Under the pieces are notes generated by a model. That model was not told the DNA's origin and did no database searches. It saw nothing but the letters and a program-made list of their open reading frames with translations. Of a DNA stretch of 8,005 nucleotides, positions 1 through 5,930 are shown one piece after another; the first letter of the stretch is position 1; every line of letters begins with the position of its first letter. Location of the stretch: NCBI GenBank assembly GCA_001803705.1, contig MHDY01000037.1:1-8005 (forward strand), read 5' to 3'. This DNA is from Nitrospirae bacterium GWC2_56_14 (GTDB taxonomy: Bacteria > Nitrospirota > UBA9217). Made by a program: the position numbers and the translations under genes.

Positions 1-1
1 C

Positions 2-295
2 GACGGAACAGAGGTCTGGAAGAAGGAAGTGGAACGCGCCTGGAAAACGAGGAAGGAACTATACGACGCCTGCGGGCGGGATATGGGGTGCAGCAAAATC
101 GCAGCAAAAGCTGAGACGAACAGGATACTGCAGGGGATGTTCGCCGAAGCAGGAGCGGACCTAACTGGCACGCTGGCCTCTCTCCTCGGCGTCAGGGCTC
201 AGGTGGAAACCTCGGGGAAGCCGGACGGTGGTGCCATACCTGCCTCGGCTCAATCGGTGGAGCAGACGATCGATGAAATCCTCAGGGAGAAATGA
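2..295 (+). CDS. 3' part of a lipoprotein-like protein, paralogue of the next gene
   Basis: The reading frame is open from the first bases of the window, so the start lies outside; 97 residues and the stop are visible. A GTG at 29 could be read as a start, but the frame continues upstream of it and the homology does too, so I treat the gene as 5'-truncated by the window. The visible part is hydrophilic and alpha-helical in character. It carries YDACG with a second Cys five residues after the first (C24 and C30 of the fragment), then ILQGMFAEAGADL, and ends in SVEQTIDEILREK. All three elements have counterparts in the same order in the downstream lipoprotein, so this is the C-terminal domain of a tandem paralogue. 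Its stop overlaps an ATG at 292 (ATGA), so the two are probably cotranscribed. The function is not recognised; the N-terminal half, where a signal peptide would be, is not visible. Confidence 0.8.
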   Translation, partial: DGTEVWKKEVERAWKTRKELYDACGRDMGCSKIAAKAETNRILQGMFAEAGADLTGTLASLLGVRAQVETSGKPDGGAIPASAQSVEQTIDEILREK

Positions 296-311
296 AGGCA
301 GTGCACTGCCG

Positions 312-317
312 AAGGAG
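312..317 (+). promoter_or_regulatory. Ribosome binding site that sets the lipoprotein start
   Basis: AAGGAG lies 7 bases before ATG at 325. It favours 325 over the in-frame ATG at 292, which overlaps the previous stop and would add 11 polar residues (including a Cys) in front of the signal peptide. Confidence 0.6.
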
Positions 318-324
318 AAACGGC

Positions 325-1107
325 ATGAGATTTCAATTGCGTGAATTACATAGGTTGTTCATCCATCGAGGTATCCCATTCGCTGTCCTCCTCGCGCTGT
401 TCCTATCCGGCTGCGTCAATACGACTTTCGTCTACAAGCCGGCCACTCCCACGACAGCTTCGGCCCCGCTCCCGGTTACCATAGCCGTTCTTCCCTTTGC
501 TGACGGCACCGAAAACTTCACCCAGCGAGGGGGCATCTTCATCGATCAGAAAAACCTGACGTTCAATCTAGCCAAGTCAGGTCTCTCCGGGACCATAAAC
601 GCGCTGACCCCCGACCTTTGGGCCAAAGCCCTTGCGGACGAAATGTCGGCCTCGAAAAAGTTCCAGGGGGTACGGTTCGTGTACAGCCGATCGGAGGTAG
701 CACAGGAAGACCTGTACATCGAGGGGACGCTGAATTCAGCTTCCATTGCCGGAACCATCGACAGGCCGAGCCACTTTGCCCTTGCCCTGCGAGCCTTGCG
801 GAGGGGGGACAACAGCCTCGCGTGGGCAACCAACCTTCAGAAAACATGGTCATGGAGCAGCTACGAGGGATGCGGGCTGGGGATACAGTGCACCATCGAC
901 AGGTTTCATGGTGATGTGCACAACGCGATGCAGGGTCTGTTCCGGGAGGCCATAACGGACCTCGCCGCCACCTTGTCGGCCAGCGCCGGGAACAGGGGTA
1001 ATGGTCCAAGCCAGACGAACAGGCTCGTGCCTATGGAACCGGCACCGCAGCCCGCCGCCGGATCGGTGGATGAGACCATCGAAAACATACTGAAAGAGAA
1101 GTTCTAG
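325..1107 (+). CDS. Outer-membrane-type lipoprotein with CsgG-like AVLPF motif, unknown function
   Basis: The product is 260 residues. It has a lipoprotein signal peptide: a basic n-region (residues 1-16), a hydrophobic core (17-27) and lipobox LSGC, with Cys30 as the lipidation site. Residue +2 is Val, not Asp, which in Gram-negative bacteria fits outer-membrane sorting. After a Pro/Thr/Ala-rich linker (38-50) comes TIAVLPFADGTE (about 52-63), the first-strand motif common in CsgG/TolB-like periplasmic lipoproteins ('xIAVLPF'). The middle domain (about 95-175) looks like a mixed alpha/beta fold. C183 and C189, in YEGCGLGIQC, could form a disulfide. A low-complexity Pro/Asn/Ala linker (about 222-246) precedes a conserved tail SVDETIENILKEK. 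It is probably cotranscribed with the paralogous gene upstream, 29 bases away, and is convergent with kdpE. I do not recognise a specific family name. An envelope stress, assembly or secretion accessory role is possible but unproven. Confidence 0.85.
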   Translation: MRFQLRELHRLFIHRGIPFAVLLALFLSGCVNTTFVYKPATPTTASAPLPVTIAVLPFADGTENFTQRGGIFIDQKNLTFNLAKSGLSGTINALTPDLWAKALADEMSASKKFQGVRFVYSRSEVAQEDLYIEGTLNSASIAGTIDRPSHFALALRALRRGDNSLAWATNLQKTWSWSSYEGCGLGIQCTIDRFHGDVHNAMQGLFREAITDLAATLSASAGNRGNGPSQTNRLVPMEPAPQPAAGSVDETIENILKEKF

Positions 1108-1116
1108 ATAAATAAT

Positions 1117-1151
1117 TCGGTACCGAGGGTCATCAGTCGCCTTTCAGGCGA
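1117..1151. repeat. Palindrome and small hairpin at the convergent gene ends
   Basis: The 25-base gap between the lipoprotein stop and the kdpE stop contains a perfect 10-bp palindrome TCGGTACCGA (1117-1126). Just inside the 3' end of kdpE is a 6-bp stem TCGCCT/AGGCGA with a TTC loop (1137-1151). Neither is followed by a T run on either strand, so a Rho-independent terminator is not convincing. The position between convergent genes is the only reason to suspect a role in termination. Confidence 0.25.
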
Positions 1152-1828
1152 TAGCCGATCCCCGGCTCGGTGACAATGTAGCGGGGGCGTGACGGGTCCT
1201 TCTCTATCTTGTGCCGCAGATTGCTGACATTCACCCGCAGGACGTGCGGCTGCTCCACGTATCCCACCCCCCATATCTGCCTGAGGATATGGGCGTGGGT
1301 CAGAACCTTCCCCGGATGGGACACGAACAGGCGCAAAAGGTCGTATTCCGTCGGCGTCAGTTGCACCTCGCGTCCCTGAAGCGTCACCCTGCGGAGGTTC
1401 AGGTCGACCTCCAGTTCGTCCACCCTGAATACCGGCTCCGCCACTTCCTGCAAAGACCGCCGGAGCGCCGCGCGCATGCGGGCCAAGAGCTCCGGTACGC
1501 CGAACGGCTTCGTCAGGTAATCGTCCGCGCCGGCATCCAGCGCTTTCACCTTGTCATCCTCCCGCTCCCTCACCGATAACACGATCACCGGGACCTGGGA
1601 CCATTCCCGTATCCGCCGTATTACCTCCACTCCGTCCATGTCCGGCAGGCCCAGGTCGAGAAGAATAAGGTCGGGACGCGCCCCTACTGCCGCTGCCAGT
1701 GCCGAATGGCCGTCCATCGCCTTCGCCAGCACGAATTCCCCCGTATCCAGCGCCGTCTGGAGGAAGCGCTGAATGGCGGGCTCGTCATCCACAATGAGGA
1801 TACGCGGCTGGTTGTTCTTTTCCTTCAT
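1133..1828 (-). CDS. kdpE: KdpE-type response regulator (OmpR/PhoB family)
   Basis: The product is 231 residues, the usual KdpE length. It is a cytoplasmic DNA-binding regulator of potassium transport genes, phosphorylated by KdpD. The receiver domain (about 9-120) shows the acidic pair D14/D15 (VDDEP), phosphoacceptor D58 in LLDLGLPDMDG, the switch residue S85 in VIVLS and K107 in LTKPF, so all catalytic positions are intact. The winged-helix domain (about 133-230) has the typical TPTEYDLLRLF and VNVSNLRHKIEKD segments and ends YIVTEPGIGYRLKGD. I start it at Met 1828 because AAGGAA lies 7-8 bases upstream and residues before it do not look like receiver sequence; a longer frame to 1912 exists but overlaps kdpD. 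One base separates it from the kdpD stop (TGACATG), so the two genes are translationally coupled. The kdpFABC pump genes that KdpE usually controls are not adjacent; the nearest potassium transporter gene is kup, across the kdpD promoter region. Confidence 0.93.
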   Translation of the reverse strand: MKEKNNQPRILIVDDEPAIQRFLQTALDTGEFVLAKAMDGHSALAAAVGARPDLILLDLGLPDMDGVEVIRRIREWSQVPVIVLSVREREDDKVKALDAGADDYLTKPFGVPELLARMRAALRRSLQEVAEPVFRVDELEVDLNLRRVTLQGREVQLTPTEYDLLRLFVSHPGKVLTHAHILRQIWGVGYVEQPHVLRVNVSNLRHKIEKDPSRPRYIVTEPGIGYRLKGD

Positions 1829-1829
1829 G

Positions 1830-3788
1830 TCAGGATTCCTTTCCTTCCAGCGGGATGGTAACGACAACCCGCAAACCGCCGCTGATGCGATTTTCCGCCC
1901 GGATGGCTCCACCGTGGGCCTCCATTATGCCTTTGCAGATGGAAAGGCCGAGCCCCGTCCCTCCCGCACCTTCCGGAACCGGCAGGCGGTAGAACTTTTC
2001 GAAGATGCGCTCCAGCTCACTCTCCGGCACACCGGGGCCACGATCTTCCACGGTTACCGTAATGCAATGACCATTGTTCTTTGCCGACACGTTGACAGGC
2101 GTCCCGGGAGGAGAATATTTCAGGCAGTTCTCCAGCAGGTTGATCAGCACCTGGGTCATCAGCATCATGTCCAACTGGGGGAGCGGGAGGTCCGCTGGAA
2201 CATGAATTCGGACCTCCCTGCCCTGCAGCCGGATTTCCAGTGGCGCCAGGGCGCATCCAATCAAATCCTGAATGTCGGCAGGCTCCTTGTTCAATTTCAG
2301 CTCCCCCGCCTCCACCCGCGTCATGTCGAGCAGATTTCCCACAAAACGGTTGAGCCGTTCGGCTTCCTCCCAGGCGGCATCGATCAGCTCCCGCCGCCCT
2401 TTCTCCGTGGTGGAACCGTCGTGTGTTCTCAGGGTGCTCAATGCCCCGGTGATGGAGACGAGCGGCGTGCGAAGGTCATGGGAGACGGAATTCAGTAGCG
2501 CCCGTTCGAGGGATTCCCTCGCTTTCAGGATCTGAGCCTGTTCGGCCCGCCTGGCGAGTTCCGCTCGCTCCAAAGCCATTGCGGCCTGAGTTGCCATTGC
2601 TTCGAGCAGCTGGCGAGCTTCCTGGAGCTGGAACCGGCTGTCTGCCCCCAGCTTCAGCCCAAGCACCCCCAGGACTGAACTGCCGGTCTGCAAAGGCAGA
2701 TGGAGGTACTCGGCACCACCGTACCGGCTGGTGCTCTTCCCTGCCGGATCCCCATGACGGAAGGCATGCTGGGCTGCCGCAACGTCTTGCTCATGCAACG
2801 GATTACGTATCTGCAGTTCCCCTCCAATCGCCACCCATACTGCGACCTCCGCCGTGAGTGACTCACCCACATTCCGTACCACGGTATGGACGATGTTCTC
2901 CACATCGGCCGCTGCAGCAAGCTCCCTGCTCAGGTGATAGAGAGCGGCTGTCTGGGCCTCACGCTTGCGTACCGCCTCGGCACGCTCATTGGCGGTGGCC
3001 ACCAGTTTGCTGATGACGATCCCGACGGTAAAGAGCGCTAAAAATGTGATGAGGTATTCGCTATCGGAGACGGCGAGGGTCAGTTGCGGCGGGATGATGA
3101 AAAAGTCAAAGGCCATTACGCTGAGAAATGCCGTGAGAACGGCCGGTTTCAGACCGAAACGAACGGCGGCGAAGACAACGGCTAGAAGGTAGATCATGAC
3201 CAGGTTGGTGGGTGCTATCTGCTCATGGACCAGCCTTCCTATGCCGGTAGCACCGACGACGAGGGCCACACTCAACACATAGCCGCTCCACAGGCGTTCC
3301 TTTGGCGAGGAGAGCGGCCTCGGCTTCGGATCGGCCGGCTCGATGCTCACGACATAGACGTCGATGGAGCCGCTCAGATAGATGATTTTGTCAACCAGGG
3401 GGGGGCGCAGAAACTCGCGCCAGCGGGGTTTCTTCGGCTTCCCGACGACGATCTTGGTAATGCCGTGGCGAGCTGCGAAATCAATGATGGCCTCGGCAAC
3501 CGATGTGCCGCTGACGGTGGTAACCCGCGCACCCAGGCTCTCGGCCAGACGCAGGTGGTTCCAGACCTGCTCCCGGTTTTCCTGCAGCTGTTTCCCCGCC
3601 CCGTCAGGCTCTATGTAGAGCGTCGTCCAGGAGGCGCTCATCCCGTCCGCCAACCGGCTTGTCATGCGGATCAACTTCTCGCTGTACGGACTCCCACTGA
3701 CGCACACCAGCAGCCGCTCTACATGAGGGGCTGGAGCCGGGCCATCGGCAGAAAGGTCTGCGGGGACTGCTGTTCTAACCGTTTCCAT
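1830..3788 (-). CDS. kdpD: Short-form KdpD sensor histidine kinase lacking the N-terminal KdpD domain
   Basis: The product is 652 residues from Met 3788, against roughly 890 for E. coli KdpD. Domains in order: USP-like domain (about 24-150, starting ERLLVCVSGSP); four membrane helices of the DUF4118 type (about 169-187, 195-212, 215-234, 245-264); a KdpD-type GAF domain (about 290-414); HisKA with phosphorylation site H437 in SVSHDLRTPL; and a HATPase with N554 (NLLENCLKYS), D582 (VEDRGPG) and GGTGLGLSICKG (about 609-620). The kinase machinery is complete. The KdpD sensor domain with its Walker A loop, normally the first 230 or so residues, is missing, and no trace lies upstream because the kup promoter region starts there. 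Possible starts are ATGs at 3866, 3803, 3794 and 3788. I prefer 3788, which has GGTGG 8 bases upstream, but this is uncertain; a -10-like box at 3853-3858 argues against 3866. It is the first gene of a kdpD-kdpE pair and divergent from kup. Confidence 0.9.
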   Translation of the reverse strand: METVRTAVPADLSADGPAPAPHVERLLVCVSGSPYSEKLIRMTSRLADGMSASWTTLYIEPDGAGKQLQENREQVWNHLRLAESLGARVTTVSGTSVAEAIIDFAARHGITKIVVGKPKKPRWREFLRPPLVDKIIYLSGSIDVYVVSIEPADPKPRPLSSPKERLWSGYVLSVALVVGATGIGRLVHEQIAPTNLVMIYLLAVVFAAVRFGLKPAVLTAFLSVMAFDFFIIPPQLTLAVSDSEYLITFLALFTVGIVISKLVATANERAEAVRKREAQTAALYHLSRELAAAADVENIVHTVVRNVGESLTAEVAVWVAIGGELQIRNPLHEQDVAAAQHAFRHGDPAGKSTSRYGGAEYLHLPLQTGSSVLGVLGLKLGADSRFQLQEARQLLEAMATQAAMALERAELARRAEQAQILKARESLERALLNSVSHDLRTPLVSITGALSTLRTHDGSTTEKGRRELIDAAWEEAERLNRFVGNLLDMTRVEAGELKLNKEPADIQDLIGCALAPLEIRLQGREVRIHVPADLPLPQLDMMLMTQVLINLLENCLKYSPPGTPVNVSAKNNGHCITVTVEDRGPGVPESELERIFEKFYRLPVPEGAGGTGLGLSICKGIMEAHGGAIRAENRISGGLRVVVTIPLEGKES

Positions 3789-3852
3789 TCTCATGACCAC
3801 CATTGTACACAAAAGTTCTCGCCAGTGTCCCGTTTTCCAAGGCAGCACACAC

Positions 3853-3858
3853 AGTATA
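3853..3858 (-). promoter_or_regulatory. Possible -10 box of the kdpDE promoter
   Basis: TATACT on the minus strand matches TATAAT at 5 of 6 positions and lies about 65 bases before the chosen kdpD start. The hexamers 16-18 bp upstream (for example GGCATT) do not resemble TTGACA. If real, this would be an activator-dependent promoter, with the TCAAGAA boxes at roughly -57 and further upstream. Confidence 0.3.
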
Positions 3859-3902
3859 GCGGCCATCGGCTAAAGAATGCCTCAAAAAACGGGGCAAAGC
3901 CG

Positions 3903-3941
3903 TCAAGAAAAGATCAAGAAGCGATCTTTACCTTTTCTTGA
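3903..3941. promoter_or_regulatory. Three TCAAGAA boxes: candidate operator shared by kdpDE and kup
   Basis: TCAAGAA occurs as direct repeats at 3903-3909 and 3914-3920 (period 11 bp, one helix turn). It occurs once inverted at 3935-3941, 21 bp after the second. The outer copies extend to a perfect 10-bp inverted repeat TCAAGAAAAG/CTTTTCTTGA (3903-3912 and 3932-3941). This geometry suits a dimeric regulator bound on one face of the helix. OmpR/PhoB-family proteins such as KdpE bind direct repeats with an 11-bp period, so KdpE is the obvious candidate, but this is inference. An RNA hairpin is also possible, though there is no T run. Confidence 0.4.
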
Positions 3942-3945
3942 TGGG

Positions 3946-3975
3946 TTGGCGGCTCATTTTGATCCAATCTTTATT
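3946..3975 (+). promoter_or_regulatory. Weak promoter candidate for kup
   Basis: TTGGCG (3946-3951) and TTTATT (3970-3975), 18 bp apart, each match the sigma-70 consensus at 4 of 6 positions. Transcription would begin near 3983. The proximal inverted TCAAGAA box would then be centred near -45, a normal activator position. Confidence 0.25.
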
Positions 3976-3980
3976 TGATT

Positions 3981-4025
3981 GCCGGTACCGTTTTCTTGGA
4001 CACCCGGGAGCTCTTCCGTACCGGC
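3981..4025 (+). repeat. Inverted repeat in the kup leader
   Basis: GCCGGTAC (3981-3988) and GTACCGGC (4018-4025) form a perfect 8-bp stem around a 29-base loop. The right arm overlaps a second palindrome, CCGGCGCCGG (4021-4030), so alternative pairings are possible. The roughly 110-base leader before kup shows no pattern that I recognise as a ydaO (c-di-AMP) or GEMM riboswitch. A frame in-phase with kup runs through here from 3979, but its Pro/Ser-rich translation resembles no Kup N-terminus. Confidence 0.35.
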
Positions 4026-4080
4026 GCCGGCCTTCATGCCTCGCCATTTCATGTTAGTGCCGCGTGTCCCGCAATCTATC

Positions 4081-4086
4081 GAGGAG
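4081..4086 (+). promoter_or_regulatory. Ribosome binding site that sets the kup start
   Basis: GAGGAG lies 6 bases before ATG at 4093. It supports this start over the upstream in-frame ATGs at 3979, 4036, 4051 and 4087-region candidates, which lack both a good site and family similarity. Confidence 0.6.
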
Positions 4087-4092
4087 ATGTGC

Positions 4093-5910
4093 ATGAAGTC
4101 GAACCAGGATTCATTCGGAAGGGGAATAGTCAGATCGCTCGGACTTGTTTTCGGTGATATCGGCACCAGTCCCATATACACCCTGACCGTCATTTTCGCG
4201 CTGACCGATCCTACACTGGACAACGTGATGGGGATTCTCTCGCTGGTATTCTGGACCATGACGATCCTGGTAACTGCCGAATATGCCTGGCTTGGCATGT
4301 CTCTCAGCCGGAAAGGGGAAGGTGGCACCATCGTCCTCCGGGAAATTCTCGTCCGTCTTCTGAAGCCGGGGAGAAAGCTGGCGCTGGTTACCTTCCTGTC
4401 GTACGTCGGGGTCTCGCTGCTGTTGGGTGACGGTGTCATCACGCCGGCCATCAGTATCCTGTCGGCAGTGGAAGGGATGATTCTCATCCCCGGCCTGGAG
4501 TCGCTCCAACAGGGGACCATCATCCTGGTTTCCGCCGTCATAGCCGTTCTGCTTTTTTTCTTCCAGTCGCGAGGAACCGACCGGATGGCGGGTGCCTTCG
4601 GTCCCATCATGGTGGTATGGTTCCTGGCGCTGACGGTCTCCGGCGCCGTTTCCATCATGACGCAACCGGGAGTCGTTGCGGCCATAAGTCCTTACTACGC
4701 AGTGCGGTTTATGGCCCACAACGGCTTTGCCGCGTTCTTCATTCTCTCCGAAGTGATTCTGTGCGCCACGGGGGGAGAAGCGCTTTACGCCGATATGGGG
4801 CATCTTGGGCGAAAGCCGATCCTTCGGGCCTGGTATTTTGTCTTCCTGGCGCTCATCATCAATTATCTCGGGCAGGGCGCCTATGTCCTTTCCCACGGCA
4901 AGGAAAAGAACCTTCTCTTCGGCATGGTCCAGGAAATGGCCCCAGCTCTGTACCTGCCATTTCTCATCCTCACCATTCTGGCGACCATCATTGCCTCCCA
5001 GGCAATGATCAGCGGTGTGTTTTCCGTGGTGTACCAGGGGATAACGACGCGGATCATGCCGCTTCTGAAGGTGGACTACACCTCGACACACCTCAAATCG
5101 CAGATATATATCGGCTCGGTCAACTGGATGCTGCTGGCCGCCGTCATCTGCATCATGCTCATCTTCCGGAAATCGGAGAATCTTGCTGCCGCCTACGGGC
5201 TGGCAGTAACGGGAACCATGACATTGACGGGCATCATGATGACCATGATCTACAGCCGCACCACCAGGAAATGGAAGGTCCCGTTTGCGCTGTTCGTAAC
5301 CGTTGTGGATATCGTCTTCTTTGCCGCCTGCCTCAACAAAATCCCCCATGGAGGCTACTGGTCGATCATTCTCGCGTCCATCCCCTTCGTTACCATCCTC
5401 ATATGGACAAAGGGGCAGCGGGCTCTCTACCGAGCACTCAAGCCCCTTGACCTGGAAACGTTCCTCGTCTGCTACGAACAGATCTACGCCAAGAACAGGA
5501 ACATTCCCGGCACTGCCCTGTTCTTCACCAAGGAAATGCCGGTCATTCCTCCCTACGTCGTTCACAGCATCATCTCCGGCAACATCATCTATGAACGGAA
5601 TATCTTCGTTTCCATCGTGCGCACAGACGAGCCGTATGGCGTGAAAAACAAGGTTACGGAAGGAGTCGGCTCAGGTCTGGACGCCCTGGAGATCGTCGCG
5701 GGGTACAAGGAGATACTCGACCTTGAGAGGATACTGAAGAAGAGAGGAATTCAGGAAAAGGTGATCTTCTACGGCATGGAGGACATTGTCACGGCCAATC
5801 CTGCCTGGCGGATCTTCAGCCTGATCAAGAAGCTGACGCCGAATTTCGTGAAGTTTTACAAATTGCCCCCCGGCAAGCTCCAGGGGGTGGTGACGCGGGT
5901 GGAGATGTAA
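4093..5910 (+). CDS. kup: Kup-type potassium uptake protein (KUP/HAK/KT family)
   Basis: The product is 605 residues, close to E. coli Kup (622). It is an inner-membrane K+/H+ symporter that brings potassium into the cell. The N-terminus shows the family signature GLVFGDIGTSPIYT (about 17-30). LLGDGVITPAISILSAVEGM (110-129) is the third-helix signature, and GGEALYADMGHLGRKPI (228-243) follows. Acidic residues D22, E127 and E229 sit at the conserved membrane positions tied to cation/proton handling in this family. About twelve hydrophobic segments occur up to residue 438. A hydrophilic cytosolic tail (about 440-605) follows, beginning RALYRALKPLDLETFL. The tail is of normal length, so the protein appears complete. 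Start chosen at 4093 from its GAGGAG site and from similarity beginning near residue 8. The gene is divergent from kdpDE, separated by about 300 bases that include the TCAAGAA boxes, and is followed 20 bases later by an antiporter gene with no visible terminator between, so an operon is likely. Confidence 0.95.
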   Translation: MKSNQDSFGRGIVRSLGLVFGDIGTSPIYTLTVIFALTDPTLDNVMGILSLVFWTMTILVTAEYAWLGMSLSRKGEGGTIVLREILVRLLKPGRKLALVTFLSYVGVSLLLGDGVITPAISILSAVEGMILIPGLESLQQGTIILVSAVIAVLLFFFQSRGTDRMAGAFGPIMVVWFLALTVSGAVSIMTQPGVVAAISPYYAVRFMAHNGFAAFFILSEVILCATGGEALYADMGHLGRKPILRAWYFVFLALIINYLGQGAYVLSHGKEKNLLFGMVQEMAPALYLPFLILTILATIIASQAMISGVFSVVYQGITTRIMPLLKVDYTSTHLKSQIYIGSVNWMLLAAVICIMLIFRKSENLAAAYGLAVTGTMTLTGIMMTMIYSRTTRKWKVPFALFVTVVDIVFFAACLNKIPHGGYWSIILASIPFVTILIWTKGQRALYRALKPLDLETFLVCYEQIYAKNRNIPGTALFFTKEMPVIPPYVVHSIISGNIIYERNIFVSIVRTDEPYGVKNKVTEGVGSGLDALEIVAGYKEILDLERILKKRGIQEKVIFYGMEDIVTANPAWRIFSLIKKLTPNFVKFYKLPPGKLQGVVTRVEM

Positions 5911-5930
5911 AAATTTGCTAGACTTGCAGC

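Noticed and set aside
3225..3941. 238-codon plus-strand frame opposite the 5' part of kdpD
   Set aside because: It overlaps a kdpD region with strong USP and DUF4118 similarity; its own translation has no family features and runs through the control region.
3903..3941. Intrinsic terminator formed by the 10-bp inverted repeat
   Set aside because: The stem is A/T-dominated with a 19-base loop and no T run after it, and it sits between divergent genes where no transcript needs to end.
3979..4092. N-terminal extension of Kup from the ATG at 3979
   Set aside because: It would add 38 Pro/Ser-rich residues unlike any Kup N-terminus, and the ATG at 4093 has a well-placed GAGGAG.
3981..4092. Possible c-di-AMP (ydaO) riboswitch before kup
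   Set aside because: Tempting because of the potassium and c-di-AMP theme, but I could not find the conserved riboswitch core; only simple palindromes are visible.
4111..5565. Long open frame (484 codons) on the minus strand opposite kup
   Set aside because: The translation is His/Asp/Gly/Arg-rich low-complexity with no recognisable domain, and it is an antisense shadow of a clear kup gene in GC-rich DNA. No ribosome site or promoter supports it.
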